A stretch of DNA of 64,000 nt from Stercorarius parasiticus (Eukaryota > Chordata > Aves > Charadriiformes > Stercorariidae). The position numbers and the translations under genes are program-made. Position 1 is the stretch's first letter; each line of letters begins with the position of its first letter. The notes below the pieces were generated by a model. That model worked only from the letters and a program-made list of their open reading frames with translations. It had not been told where the DNA came from and ran no database searches. Location of the stretch: contig VWZL01002049.1 in NCBI GenBank assembly GCA_013396915.1, forward strand, positions 520,020 through 584,019, read 5' to 3'. Below are positions 36,083 through 48,831 of this stretch, in pieces.

Positions 36083-39000
36083 TAGATATAATCAACTGTT
36101 CATTGCACGGAATTTCTTTACTTGGTAAGGTGAATTACTAGGTTGCAACTTGACTTCAGTAGAGAACTGTTTCCTCTACAGCACACCAAAGAAATATTTT
36201 GGAGAACTCAATAAAATCAGCACTCATCCCCTGAGCAGAGAGGTTTTCAGATGGATTCTTCACTCCAGCAATGAAATAAATGGCATAAAATGGAGACACG
36301 TTTATGCCTGCAGTCACTCTCTCATCTGTAAAGATGGTACTGGTTCAGAAAACGGTTTTATATGCTCACACAGGGCTGGCTAGCTTAAATTACAGGTGGA
36401 GATTTAATTGACTTCATGGCTCCTGTTCATCACATCAGCAGTTTTACTGCCATGCAAACCTTCCTGTCCTCTCCAGCTGCCATTCCACTTCTTTTCCTTC
36501 TGAGAGTCAAATAGCAAAACTTTCTGATGAGGTGGGGAAAAGTGAATTAAACTACTTTAAAATATAACAAAAACTTTTAGGTGGCTTTGTTCATTTGACA
36601 GAACGAATACTATCTTCTGCACTGCTTCCATTTTATGTACAGTTCTGACAAGGGCTATAAAATTACTTGACATTTTGTGAAACGCGTACTGTCATTGACA
36701 TAACACAATGGAACACGACAGAGAAGTGGGCTATAGCACATACATAGCACTGAGAGCTGTTTAAGACAGCTTCTCTGTCCTAAAGGCGTTTTCTGCATGC
36801 AGTCCTGAGAGCAATAACAGAAAAACAAGCAACAGCATGTCTCTTTCAGCTACAATTATTCAGGTTCTATGTCAGATAGACTGTGTTTTGCTTTAAACTT
36901 CACAGGAGGGTAAAAGATGAAACGTGAGAGTATTGCATAAGCACTCAGTGATGTACAAGTCTATATATATGTAAATAGGTACATTTTGAGATGATGGAGC
37001 CAGGATTTCAAGACAAAATTCTTAGTTTCCCGCATTGTCACAGCCCCTCTATAGGCAACTGCCTTTCCAATCAGTCACTGATTTTTGCTGGAGAGATCCC
37101 TGAATGATAAAGTTTACATCAATAAAACGTAAAGACAGTTGTGTTAGAGTATGTAAAGAACTGCAAGCCATGCATTTCCAATTCACGATGATTTCTGGTG
37201 GAGGATCGGCATTTAAGTACAAAATCTGCCGTAGGAAGTCTCGCTCCTTCTACACAGACTTGCATCTTTGTGTCTGAGAAAAAAACAAGAGAAAAGTTTT
37301 TTTGAAAGTAGGATACATTGGCAGAGAGACTCTTATTTTTCATTGCAAACAAGAGTCTGCAGGGATAGTTAAGGATTTATGAACTTGGTTGCCATTTAAG
37401 TAAAAGAAAAACTAGCAAACATATGGCCTAAGTACTTGTTTCTGTCTCCTAGCTTTGCTTTGGAGGTTTTGAATGTGACTTTGCCATTAGTGTAGGGCAA
37501 TGAAAACAGACAAAAATACACGTTTTCAGCAATGTCTTATAACCTCCATGAAAAGAAGGAAGGCTGTTCTTCATTTCTTGTTTATGAAAGGTAGCTAACA
37601 AGCAAAGGAAAACAGACAACGAAGAGGCATCTTCCTCCCACTGCCAACTGCCAGAGTTGATGCCATGAGACGAATGATACTCATCATTTTTTCCTGCATC
37701 AGCTATTTTTCAACCATACATATAATTCACAGATAAATTAAATGGAAGACAACAATAACCATTTCTTTCTTTAAACATTCAATAAAACATCATGATTAGG
37801 ATGAAAATTTTCCATTGAAGTCTCTTTTCCACCAAAACGAATGGTTATTTTTAATGAAAATTCTGTTTGCATTTAAATGGTGCAAATGAGGTACTGAAAA
37901 CTATATTTTTTCTGTGTTTAAAGTAGAAAACCCAAATTTAGACTATGCAAAACCATTATGTAATACAATTTCCCAGTCCAAGGATTTTACAAAATTATTT
38001 TCATTGGTTCAAATTTGCTTCCAAAGATGATTTTTGTAGAAACAGCTACATCAGTGCAAGCTGGTAACACTGACAGTTAAACAAGCACAAATGTACACTG
38101 TGCTTTTTCCTGTGGTATTTCCTTTCCCTTACTAAAAGTAATGACACGCTATTCCTGTAATGACTACCTGTATATCAACTGTCCACATACAAAAGACAGG
38201 TGATAAAAAAAGGTCGACTGGGACAAGTCTTTAATTGAATGAAGAAATTCTCCATCAAATGTTTTCAAGAATGTGTTTACAGAAATCGTTGTCCTTTTTA
38301 GCTGGTGGCAAAACATACTCCCAGGACTTTTGCTGTTATTTTGCTTAGGACTTAAATCAGGTGTGGCCAACCTGCCTGACTCCACAAGCTTCACACCAAA
38401 ATCCTTGTGTAACGATGAGCCACAAGACATAGGACACAAACACTGTCACCACACTAAGGGAAGGCAATACTCCAGGTTCACTTTCTAGCTGACACTAGAT
38501 CTCCAGGGGTCTCACCACCTCGGGGTGGTCTTATCCTGAGGAGAGCAACGATGCTGGGCTCAGCATCCCCCAACCGAGCATCTGGGTTATGCAGCAGTAG
38601 CCCTGCATCCTGCCCAGGTCTGAGACAGAGTGCTGGTAAGTGAGCTGTGCTTGGACCACACAAAACACAAGCCACAGTGTGGTCAGCCCTCCTTAAGTGG
38701 TAGAACAGACTTTGAAAGATCAGGATCATCAAGCTGCTTTAGAAGCTGCAGATAGGCAAAATCCAGAGAAACAGAGCAGGGGGCAAGGATGACTGTCAGC
38801 ACCACAAGATGCCATTCATTGTCAATATGAAAACATTTCTGTCGTACTGCAAAAGATTTGATTTTCATTACAAATGAAAACATGCTTATTCGTATTCATT
38901 ATTATAGAACTTTTCGGGTCATACAGGACAGAGATGCAAGATGAGTATATATAGATATAAAAAGGTAAACAGCATGACTGCATGAGTGAAAAGAAATTTG

Positions 39001-39879
39001 TGGAAATTATTAAGTAGGAAAATAAGAATTGTTTCAGGAGAAAACCGTGAACGACATGCAGGAGGAAGTGTACCTAGAAAAAAAACAACCCCAACCTGAT
39101 AGTGTGTTGTACTGGTTTATTTCTGTTTGGTTTTTTTTTTTAAACTGCCTGACAATTCAGGTGATTTTACCTTAGTGTTTAGGCTTCAATATTAGGTAAC
39201 ACATTTGCTATGACTTCTCCCTGCAATGATTAAAATGCTTCCATTTTGAGTAGGTCCCTATGCCCCATGCTGTACCTGAGCAGTCTTCAATAATTTGCCT
39301 CCTTCTACGACGCAGCTGTATCTCGCTCTTATAACAGGTATGTATGCTCTCACTCTCCTCATGGCGAATGTTGCCCTGATCATGGGCTTCACGAGCTACA
39401 AATTGCATTTCTCCTCATCTGTTAAGCTCCCCTTAATCCTAAAGTGTTTGCTAGCAGTATGATGCCCTCTCTTGAACTGACTTTACCAAGGGCACGATAC
39501 TATCCCTGTCTGTGGATCCAAATATCCCAAATGTCCTTTCACAGGTCTGAGCTATGATTCCTCGGTTAGCTGAGCAGAATTGGAGGTGATACGTTTGGAG
39601 GAAAGGATCCGGGGGGACAACAACCCCAAAGCTTTGGAGAGATGTATAAGTGAGGTAAAAAAAGGCATTTAAAATAAATGTTTAAAATTGCTGGGGAATA
39701 CAACAGAAAAATCAGAAGCAAAAAGTTTCAGAAGAAGCTTTCATATTCTCCAAGGATCGCTAGGCAGTAGAAGTTGACTTAGGAGAATATATTGAATTTA
39801 ATCAGATTTTCTGCCCAGTACATTTCCATATGTCAGTTAGGCTAAGTTCTCATACAGCTGATAAATGAACAGTACAGTA
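36083..39879. other. Non-coding stretch with a GC-rich patch at 38.5-38.7 kb
   Basis: Mostly AT-rich. From 38521 to 38640 GC rises to about 59 percent (71 of 120 bases counted), with an accacc/ggtggt hairpin at 38514-38529. No gene or known repeat could be assigned to the patch. Confidence 0.5.
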
Positions 39880-39990
39880 GGATCTCTGAGATACTGATAG
39901 AAACACTAGAATTGTCAGACTGGATCGGATTAGCGGTCCATCTCCTCCAGTGTCCTGTCTCCAAGCAAAGCTTAAGCGTGTTGAAAAGCA
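39880..39990 (-). mobile_element. Ancient CR1/L3-like LINE 3' end fragment
   Basis: The plus-strand text gaattgtcagactggatcgg, continuing with 'ggtccatct...ccagtgtcctgtctcc', matches the antisense of the 3' end of old amniote CR1-type LINEs, abundant in turtles and crocodilians (a block like 'ctgggtcagaccaatggtccatctagcccagtatcctgtc'). The element is thus on the minus strand with its 3' end near 39905. Divergence is high, so it predates the avian CR1 copies. Assignment is from memory of the consensus; borders are approximate. Confidence 0.6.
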
Positions 39991-40329
39991 TCATAAAGAA
40001 GAGAGAGACTCTCAAGTTACTCACGCCACAAATAACACAGGCGGAACAACTGTGTGAGTACTGCTATTCTTTCATCAAAAAGAAGAGCAGGGAGCAGAAC
40101 TGCTCAACCTTAAATCCACTGGTAAGCACACCCAAGCTCATGGCAGGAAATTCATTACCTTGAGACTGAGACCCAGGGAGCAGAATGCCCTTAGTTCCCA
40201 CTTTTCCTGTGGTCAGGAAACTCCAAATGCAAATTTTTGTTTACTTAAGGTCAATTCAAGTGGTTGTTACTCTTGCCCAGGCTTGTGGATATTCTTCATA
40301 ACATAACTTCTTCTTTATTATTTATAAAT

Positions 40330-40800
40330 CATGCACTTTCACTATGAATAGGATTTCCAGATCTCTGCTTGATGGTAATGAAGGAATGCCCTACTGCCTC
40401 AGACCAGAAATCTGCCCCCAGCAGTGCTGGTGCTATTTAGGGAGAAGCTTTTTATACAGAGTAGATGTGTGTGGCTGTTTTCTGCAGCCCACTCCACCCT
40501 ACTCACCTATACATAAAAGGGTCATAATAGGGATGTTAGAAGGCATGTCGATGCCTAGCCCATTTAGAAACATTTATGACCCTGTTACCCAGGACCTTAT
40601 TTAATCCCTTTTAGACACTGCAGATATACCACTTCCTGAAATTCCAACAAGCTCCAGAAGTTCTCTGCCAGTACTTTCTTTTATCTGTTTTGGAAGTCAT
40701 CTTCCACTAGTTTTATGGAGCATCCTGGAGCTGTTGTACTGCAGGACCAGGCGGAGAACATTGCTTCTGAAAGTGAGACAATTAAATTGCACTCACATGA
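40330..40800 (-). mobile_element. Ancient CR1/L3-like LINE, second 3' fragment
   Basis: A second 3' terminus appears near 40385 (gaatgccctactgcctcaga, then cccagcagtgctgg), followed in antisense by the C-terminal ORF2 region at about 40545-40790. Recognisable blocks are 'ccagtactttcttttatctg' and 'ccactagttttatggag', which correspond to the antisense of the conserved end of CR1-type ORF2 (the segment with FFHT-like and LP-like motifs). No frame remains open, so it is a fossil. It lies just right of the 39880 fragment, either two separate insertions or one insertion into another. Confidence 0.6.
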
Positions 40801-43800
40801 AGTTAGACAATGGTTTTCCTAGTGCTTTAGGGCTGCTCTCTGCACAGCCCAGAGCTCATGATTGTCTCACAGAACACAAATACAAGAAAACTAACACAAA
40901 TTTTGATGCCATACACAGATTCTCTAGATTGCTGATTGATACAACAAAATGAAAAAGAAGGCTGGGAATGAATCCCACCTGGAAAAAACATCTACTGAAC
41001 TCCTTAATATTACAGTCCTGACTTCACATGAAGTTACTTTTCCACAGGGTCCTCCACATAAAACTTTACTTGATTTATGCCTCATTGCAGAAGGAGATCA
41101 ATTACACCTTCTAAGGAACACCATCAAGTTTCTTTTGAAATTATATGAGAAAAGGAAAAACTGGTGCTAGCAACATAAAATGATGCCTGTTCTCTTCATG
41201 TGCTTGCTTTCAAAATATGCATATATTGCACAGCCCACTGCACACTACCTGGCAACTTGTTTTAACATCTAAAAAGGTAACAAAGGTATATCCAAAGATT
41301 ATAATCGGTTTAATAGATGGATGCTCTGATGACTTTGTTGCAGGCAGATCTCAATTGCCACTAGCTTCTGATGACTTGCTGCCATTCAGTGTTAAATCTG
41401 CTGGACATTTAGGATTCTTCTGTGGCATAAGGATTGATGATGTTCCTGTCTGGGATAACTGCATCTTTTAATTCAGATTTCTTTTACCAGTTCCTATATC
41501 TCCTGGTGCAATTTCAAGAAGTATGCACTGAGTGACTGAAAGCAGCAGCTTCTAATGTAATGAAGTTGGATGAATAAATTTAGCAGGTGTGAATACTTCT
41601 CCATCGAGCTTAAAGATAAATGTTTGTGCCTCGTCTTCCAACCAGAGCTGAGCAGGAAGTGTCTTTCTCATCTCATGAGGTTTACCTAAGACTGTTACTG
41701 AACAACAAGGGAACTTCTGCCACTAGAGAACAAAGGGAAAAAAGCCAGGAGAGTAAACAGTTACAGGTAGATTACTGACATGCTCACACAGGTCTCAATC
41801 CCTTCCAAATGTGAAATTTAGATCAGGGGCTTGGACTGGGATCCTTCGTATCTCTGCTGAATGCTCTAGACATCTACTTATTTGCTATGACAGGAGACTG
41901 ATGCTCTCATTTTAGTCAGGAGCAGAAATTTTCCTTAATGCTAATCAAGTTTCCACGCAAAGTCTATGTTTTGACTTATTATAAATAAACTTTGAAAATA
42001 TCATCTACCTCTAAATATCAAATTCGTGACAAAAATACTTATTTATGCAAAAAACATGCTAACAAATCAGGCATTTTGTTATTGACTGCTAAATTGCCCT
42101 TACCAAATCATTTACTAGTCCTTTAGATCAGGTATAATAATACAGACTTTCACTTAGGAAGATGTTTTATTGGGTAGCTGTAAGCACATGTATTACACTG
42201 CACGCTTACAGTTAGACACGTGCTTAAGTATCTTGCTAGATTAGGACTGTAATGTCAGAGCACAGAGTATTTGTGAGTAGGTTCCCAACATTCACACATG
42301 AAACACTGTGTACATGCCATAAAAATCCTCTAAACGCTCTCTGGCACAGCTCCTGGGCTCAGAAAGTAACATTAGATTGTACAGACTGGGTAAGTTTTTA
42401 TCACGATATACTTGCCTCCAAAGCCGCTTGTCCAGAGAGCATCCTTAATTGGTTTTGGTAGGAAAAAGAAAAAAGCAAATTGAAGGTACATTCAGCTTTT
42501 CAGTCTTACTAGCAAAGCTTTTACCAGCTCAGGGACTGTCTGCTTGAGCCATAACCACGCTTTGGGGACTGTCAGAGCCATATATAAAAGCTAAGAAAGC
42601 CAAATAGATTGATGGTTAGGAAAAAATTATACAGAAACATCCAATGTTTTTAGAAAAAAACCAAGAACCTATAGAAACCTGCTTGCCGTTCATTTTTGTG
42701 CTGTTGAACAAGGATGCGAGAGCCCTCCTCCTCCAGAGAAATCAATGTCAGAAAACTTACCAGTGCTGACCAGGATGGGTGAATTCTGAAGCACAACTGA
42801 TTCAACAAAATCAACAACTCAACCGAATTAAGCTGTAGAGCTCTTTGAAGGATGCAATTTCAAGAACTACAGAGATGAAGCTGTGTTAGAGAAAATACAG
42901 AGAAACTGTTTATGTAAAGAAAGTACAAGGAAAATGACATAAGATTAAGGCTGAATAGCATCACTACATATTATAGTTTTCCATACATGCAAACATAAAG
43001 AAGTTTGATCATCCCCAGAACCACTGCGTTTGTAGAGTTCAATATCTGAAACCGAGTACCTGAGTACTCTCTAATCCCTTATCTAATGTTTGAAAGAAAT
43101 GACTTTTATTTAAATGGGCTTAGTACTTAAACACTTGTACAGAACATTTGTGAACAGGCTGCCAGCCAACAATCCCGGCATGTGGGCTTACAGTCAGACA
43201 CTGTATATTTTTATCTATTCAAATACTACAACAGACTAAGCAGCTGGTTTATGATTTCCACTTTGCAACTGAAAGTATCAGATCAAAAGCCTCATGCCTC
43301 AATGTTTTCTGCATGATTAAGAAGTCTTGCCTCTGCTCTCCAAATTACAAAATGTAATGTTCAGCCTCTAATGAGAAAAAGATGCATTTTTAACAATAGA
43401 AAGGAAGTTTATTTCTTCCTTGATAATTGATTAAACAAGAAATTGGCATAGAGTCTAAGAATTTTTTAGATTGACATTCAAAATGCTTTTGCATGTACAT
43501 TTCCTGAGGATGTGCAGCACCTGAACAGGTCAGTACCACCTCCAAATATAACAGGTTTGCAAAGGAAGAAGAACTTAACTTAGTGATACCTTCTAGCTCT
43601 CATGTACATCTAACAGGAATGTTGAATCCTGTTTCAAAATCATCCATTATAGCTCTACAATGAAATTAAATAACAGCATGAAAATAGTGTGATGTCTTTA
43701 CATCAAACATGAAGAATATCCATGAAGGAGAAAGGGAACATATCAATCTGAGACAAGCGAAGCAACATTATCTCTACATAGGTGATAAATGCTTTTCCAC

Positions 43801-44094
43801 AGCCACTTCAGTGATTATCTAATAACAGAGCTCCCTGTCCACGACTGGTTGAGAGAGCTCTTTTGTGCCTTCCCCCACCTTACAGTGACGGAGAGACCAT
43901 CTTCAGAACAGAGAACACAGCAGACAGAACTACTACAGAGAAGCAGACTCTGCTCTCTACGTTTCTTTCGTTTCTTTGCTGTGAAGCTCCGATTTGCACC
44001 TGCCTTACTACAGCTACCCAGCCTACTCCACTGGAGCTCAGCATAGGATCAGACCAGCAGTTTGCATAGGATCAGTCTGCACGCTGAGCTGACA

Positions 44095-44385
44095 AGCCAA
44101 GAAAATAAACATGATGGAAATTCTGATAGATCAGCAAAGGGACTGCAAAGCAAACAGTTGAGGACCCAGGGAAAAAAGCCATTAGCAGCAAAAAAAACAT
44201 CAGAAGGAAGGAAACATGCAAAGGAAAAAGGCCAAGAGAGAGGATAAAAGAGTGGGAGAAAAAGAGAAATAAGCGTGTCTTCAGCATAGAAAGGAGGAAA
44301 AAACAGAAAAAACATTATCAAAGCAAGGGAAAACAATGCAGAAGTGTGACGTGCTGGAGAAAGATGAGGGGAAAAACAAAGGACC
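44095..44385. repeat. Purine-rich low-complexity region
   Basis: About 290 bp strongly biased to A and G on the plus strand. Its complement yields hydrophobic, Phe/Leu-rich open frames on the minus strand, which are composition artefacts. Confidence 0.7.
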
Positions 44386-45011
44386 TTTAATGCGTTTAAA
44401 TATATTAGTAAGGAAGAAAATTTGTAAGACTTTCACAAAAATACTATCTCTACTAATCCTCTAAATAATACCTCATAAAAATTGTAAAGTATCTTTGCAC
44501 ATGTGAATAGAGGTGGCAAGACATAAAATAAAGGAATAGAAAATGGCTAAGATATTGAAAGAAAAAAAAAATGTTTCAGGTATTGCATCAGAGCATATTA
44601 TAAGGGCACTCTCCTTTGCCTATGGGCTAAAAGTGATGATTAGCACCATTTAGGTGTCTGAATATTGGGAGCCTGTAGTTACAACAGGAGCCAGTAGATG
44701 TAGACTACTGTCATGTTACGAATTGTACTATCTATAATTAATCCACAGGACATTGTATGCTGTAGGGAAAGGAAAGATACCTGAATTTTGAACCTGAACT
44801 TCAGTGCCCTAGAATCTTATTACAATAACCGCTAATGAAGCCACCCTATTTAGCAACACATCCTTAAAAAACAGAGAGGTGATCGAACTCCTCCTGTGCC
44901 AGGTGCCTCAGCGCAAGCCTCCTCAGACTGGCACCCTGCTCAGAGATGCCAGACCATACAATTACCTCGCACCACAGTGATTCTTCTGAAAAGCCAACAG
45001 CTGCCTTTATT

Positions 45012-45031
45012 CCCCCCCCCCCTTTTTTTTT
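45012..45031. repeat. C11T9 homopolymer pair
   Basis: Eleven C directly followed by nine T. A prime site for sequencing or slippage error. Confidence 0.95.
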
Positions 45032-45724
45032 AACAAAAAGGAGAGCAGTGGTTTCATCAAAATGGACTAAAGGTAGAAATAAAAAAAAAAAGAATTTAAA
45101 CTGGCCTCAGTTTTTTTCAGTCTGTATAATAAGGACAATCCCGAAAAAGATGCTATGAAACCTCATTCAACTGAATGAGTAATTGTGTGCTGCGTTGAGT
45201 AATACTGTCTCACATTTACATCTGTTCCAAACTATGTCAGTTTAAGGTTTACCATTATAAAACTCTATGTTCCTAACCAACCTAAACCTAGTTTTATGAG
45301 TGCCCATCTGCAATAGATTGGAATTAATTAGTCTTGGACATCCCTGGATGTGTTGAGTCAAAAAGTCAGTTAAAGCAGAAAAAACAGCACTGCTGCTTCT
45401 ACAAGAACCATAATGTAGCCAACACAATGGGTTTTCATGGTGACAAATCTAGGCACAAACATTATAGCTTGCAAGACTAATAACAGTAGGAGAAGACAGG
45501 CTCAGGTCATCTGTATGTCTTCAGATGGCAGGCTTTTAGTACACTCCTTGATGCAAGGATGATGCAAAGTTGCAAACAAGATCCTGGCGCATTACTACAG
45601 AAGGAAAACTCGAAGTTTCTCTGCACGGTAGAGAAAAATTATAAAAATTGGTAAGACTGGTAAGACATAAGTAAGAAGAGAGCATGAAACTGCCTGATTG
45701 CTGATATATGAGACTAACACATGA

Positions 45725-45960
45725 CTAGAGGCAGCCCACATTGCATCAGACCATCCTTCCTAAGGTCTTATCTCTGACACAGACCAGCAGCAGATGCTAC
45801 GGAAAGAAGACAAGCAGAGGATGCAGTGATATTTCTCCATATGAACATAAATCAGTGGTTTATGGCCCAATCTTTTTGCTTAATAACCCTAAAAGCATTC
45901 TGTTTCCTTTAATTTGTCTGAGGCTTGCTAAGCAAAAATATCCATATTTTTCACATGCAA
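45725..45960 (-). mobile_element. Ancient CR1/L3-like LINE 3' end, third fragment
   Basis: The plus-strand text gcccacattgcatcagacca, then tcttatctctgacac and gaccagcagcagatgctacg, again matches in antisense the 3' end of the old amniote CR1/L3-type LINE ('...gggtcagacca...tatcctgtctctgacagtggccagtagcagatgct'). So the element is on the minus strand with its 3' tip near 45735. The recognisable part fades by about 45960. Same family as the copies near 40 kb. Confidence 0.6.
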
Positions 45961-47099
45961 ATAACCTATTAATCACGTGTAAAATATAACATGATTCTGC
46001 TCAATGGCAAGTTACAGAAGGTCCAAGTCCATCCCTGACCCTCCCTGCACAGGAGATAGGAGGGTCATAAGCGGCCTCTGCAGGTTGCTCCTCTCTTCTC
46101 ACAAGAAGTCACTCTGTGCTGATTCTACATTTTGGGTTTTTTTGTGGGATAATTTATACCCTCTAACAATTGAGGTCTGTTTCCCAAAGGAGCAATTATT
46201 TTATCATCATATAGATTTTATCAACAGTTTATTTAGAAAAAAAAATTACATTGTATGAGTGTTCTTATTACCCTTTGGAGGAAGAGAAGTAAAAAGAATT
46301 GTTTGCGTTGGAATGGTCAAATCTTGTTCCACCTTTCATCCCCTTACAAGATCTGGTTTTGTGTTACATAGTGATTAATAATAAATTACACTAACATACA
46401 TAAAAACTCAGTAGAACAGACTGTTCTGTATTTGTTCCTGTGTTCAGACTAACTCTAAACTAGTTGCACATGTTTAGGCAGAAACATGCTTCACACTGCA
46501 GTCATTCCCAAAGAAAGCCTGAACATGCTGCAAACTGGCAATGGGGATGAGATTCCTGGGTAAGTAATCCCTGTTTACATACAATCTCTGAAGCTAAGAG
46601 AGATAAACAGCTTTATTTTAATCAGGAAACATTAAAAGTACAGACAGAGTGGACATATTTATTAGACAGATAAATCCCTCTGATGAATTCCAGAGACTGA
46701 GAATCACATTACTGAAAGAACAAATGGGTCCTTGATGCTAATAGTGCAGCATGTAACTAAAAATTAGTCTCCATTTTCATGCTCACAGGAAGTCTACTAC
46801 ACAAACTTTTGGCAACAAAGAGATTGCAAGCACCATAAAAACATTATGGTTTTCTTGAAGGCAGTTTTCTCAGACTACAGCTGGTCAGCACTGGGCTCGG
46901 AGTGGTAACAGTATACAGTTTGGGTTTTTTAATACATTGATTCTGAAATACGAACTTGCAAGAAACACTGTTTTTGATATATTTTCTGTGGTATTTTGCT
47001 TTTTAAAGATTGGGAGACTGCAATATTGTGTCATTTTTAATTGGAGATGTTCCTGGTTTTCCATTTCAAGTGATGTGGTGTTTATTTTTAATTTTTAGA
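45961..47099. other. Non-coding stretch, no gene recognised
   Basis: AT-rich unique-looking sequence with no gene, RNA gene or repeat family recognised. Confidence 0.5.
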
Positions 47100-47223
47100 G
47101 ATGTAAATCGATCTTTAATAGAAGATATTAAAAAATCAAACTCTCTGAAGTTTTCTGCACCAGAGATTTCCACTGACGTGGTACTTCCTTCCCCTCCTTC
47201 CTCACCTTTATTTAATTTTTAAG
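47100..47223 (+). other. Candidate 3'-terminal coding exon
   Basis: Seen: a pyrimidine/A-rich tract gtttatttttaatttttag is followed by an open frame that runs to TAA near 47223 and encodes about 41 residues with protein-like composition, including DVNRSLIEDIKKSNSLKFS and a proline/serine-rich end, LPSPPSSPLFNF. The frame is also open upstream to 47010. Inference: it could be a last coding exon of a plus-strand transcript. No family was recognised and no AATAAA signal closely follows. Chance is a realistic alternative. Confidence 0.2.
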
Positions 47224-47455
47224 TTTGGGGGGTCGCTTCCATGGAAAGGGGAGAGCACTTCTACCCCGGCTTTAACAATCCCTCAGCAGAACAGGAAATT
47301 TCCACATCCAGCACTACAATAAGTGCACCACATAACCCACAGCAGGGGTTAAACTGGTCCTACTGACAGAAATTCACACCTTTCCTCTCTGATCCACCAG
47401 GCTGTGTGCCGAGGACAGCTTCCAGCAACCAGAGGGTCTTGGCTCACCAACATCT

Positions 47456-47803
47456 ATGAAAAGAAGTGAAAAGCAGAGGCTGGCATTTGGGCAGCAGACA
47501 CAAGAGCTATTTGATACTGCTCTAAAGGCACAAGACCTTCCGAATTATTTCAGCTTCTTGCAATCACTTTGCGAGTTAGAACTTAAAAAAAAAGGTTCAA
47601 ACCAAAACAACCTGAGAAGCTACACAAGTAGGAAACCTCATCTATATGTACTCTTGTGGGTGTATTCACGTGCCTTGAACCTCTTACACAGGCCATTGCC
47701 AGACGGGCTTGCAGGCCTGCAAGACCCTCCGTCTGACCCGTTCTTTCCTCAAACACTGCCATTTAAAAGACACAAAAATATTTACAACAGATCTTATGGA
47801 TAA
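47456..47803 (+). CDS. Unrecognised open reading frame, 115 codons
   Basis: Starts with ATG at 47456 and reads MKRSEKQRLAFGQQTQELF..., a lysine/glutamine/leucine-rich N-terminal half that could form a helix, then a less ordered second half rich in Pro and Arg. No domain, signal peptide or membrane segment is evident. Frames of this length are expected a few times by chance in 64 kb. It is kept only because it lies in a GC-richer stretch with other plus-strand frames and splice-like signals (47.0-49.1 kb). Confidence 0.15.
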   Translation: MKRSEKQRLAFGQQTQELFDTALKAQDLPNYFSFLQSLCELELKKKGSNQNNLRSYTSRKPHLYVLLWVYSRALNLLHRPLPDGLAGLQDPPSDPFFPQTLPFKRHKNIYNRSYG

Positions 47804-48142
47804 GGCAGCGGAAGGTAAGTGCTGTGTAATGAAACCACTCTGGCTCACTAGCAGATTGAGAACCTGTCCTGCACCCATGCAAGTCCCATTTGCCATGTCT
47901 GACTGACTGGGTACAACGCCCAGTATCTTTGCCACACCAAGAAAGACAATAAAAGCAGCCTTAGACAGTGAGCATAATTTAGGCAAATTCTCATAAAATA
48001 ATCTTGAGGATTGAGGAGACGTATACTTATTTGCGAGGGATACTCACTACAGACTAGGCGCAGTGACTATGCAGACAGCAGCCATGTCCTCGCACAGCTC
48101 ACCTGGTGTGGAATCGCTTCTCATTACGACGAGGACAGAGTA

Positions 48143-48199
48143 TCCAAACATAGGATAAAAGAAGATGTTTGGCCTTTCCAAACATGAGATAAAAGAAGA
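48143..48199. repeat. 23-bp direct repeat, two copies
   Basis: tccaaacataggataaaaga (extending to 48165) recurs as tccaaacatgagataaaaga (48177-48199) with two mismatches and a 34-bp period. Just left of the GC-rich patch. Confidence 0.9.
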
Positions 48200-48240
48200 C
48201 CTATGTTCCCGAGTCTCAGAATAGCATCAGGTACAACTTC

Positions 48241-48480
48241 AGCGCCTTGTGCACACCTGGGGCGGGAGCCAGCGCGTTACATGAGGCAGGATCACCGCCT
48301 CTAGCAGGCAGCATCCCTCAGCCTGGAAACACCTTCCAGCTTCTGCGAGAGCGCTCTGCCCCTGGAAGGGTGATGAGCCCAGCCCAAACAGCGCCCAAGC
48401 CATTCCCTGTGCTGGAAAGAGCGCTCGCTTCGGCCCCAAGCTGAGGTGCACGCACCCGTGGGGATTTCAGGTTATGAGCT
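48241..48480. promoter_or_regulatory. GC-rich, CpG-enriched patch (possible small CpG island)
   Basis: Counted over 240 bases: 151 G or C (63 percent), 13 CpG, observed/expected about 0.55. That is just under the usual CpG-island ratio of 0.6 but far above the strongly CpG-depleted surroundings. Such patches often mark promoters. It precedes an ATG-initiated frame at 48661. No TATA box at a fixed distance was identified. Confidence 0.35.
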
Positions 48481-48660
48481 GCCCCTGTGGATATTACTGT
48501 CTAATGATGAACTTTCTCTTGGCTCATCAAGCAAGTTTATGGCATTAGCAGATGAGCAGAAAATTCATGCCAGAGGACACTCATGCTTATCTAAAGACAG
48601 GGACAGGTCCCAAGTCTCTTCTCACTACAAAATTGCTTTATATTAAAGATCTTTTCAGAG

Positions 48661-48831
48661 ATGTGCTTTCCAGTGATCCAGAAAACATGCAACATGGAAT
48701 TCCTGGGACCTAATGGTGCCAGAGCACTGCAACAAGAAATTTGTGATAAGAATATTGTTAACTCTACGCTATCACCAGGAAAAAGGTATACATTACAGCC
48801 ACATATCTGTGATTTCAATGACAGAATAACA
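48661..48831 (+). other. Candidate first coding exon, 57 codons
   Basis: An ATG at 48661 opens a frame (129 codons if not spliced) that crosses a strong donor-like site, aca|gtaagtatt, with GT at 48832. Splicing there would end the exon at a codon boundary after ...DFNDRIT. Further donor-like agtaagt sites occur near 48960 and 49068. The CpG-enriched patch lies about 200 bp upstream, the arrangement expected for a promoter and first exon. No protein family recognised; this is inference from signals only. Confidence 0.2.

Larger units (their letters stand above)
40801..45724. other. Non-coding stretch, no gene recognised
   Basis: Three short plus-strand frames follow one another at 40734-41471 but in different frames and without recognised domains. 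An 11-of-12-bp inverted repeat (gtaagcacatgt at 42180-42191, acacgtgcttaa at 42216-42227) includes a CACGTG E-box. A 12-bp direct repeat gcataggatcag lies at 44041-44052 and 44064-44075. Confidence 0.5.

Noticed and set aside
38358..38383. caggtgtggccaacctg, resembling a hAT-type transposon end
   Set aside because: No matching inverted end or 8-bp target duplication was found nearby, and the similarity is short.
40734..41471. Three consecutive plus-strand frames
   Set aside because: They change frame without splice signals, partly overlap a fossil LINE and show no domain.
44049..44336. Hydrophobic Phe/Leu-rich minus-strand frames resembling membrane proteins
   Set aside because: They are the complement of a purine-rich low-complexity region; composition alone explains them.
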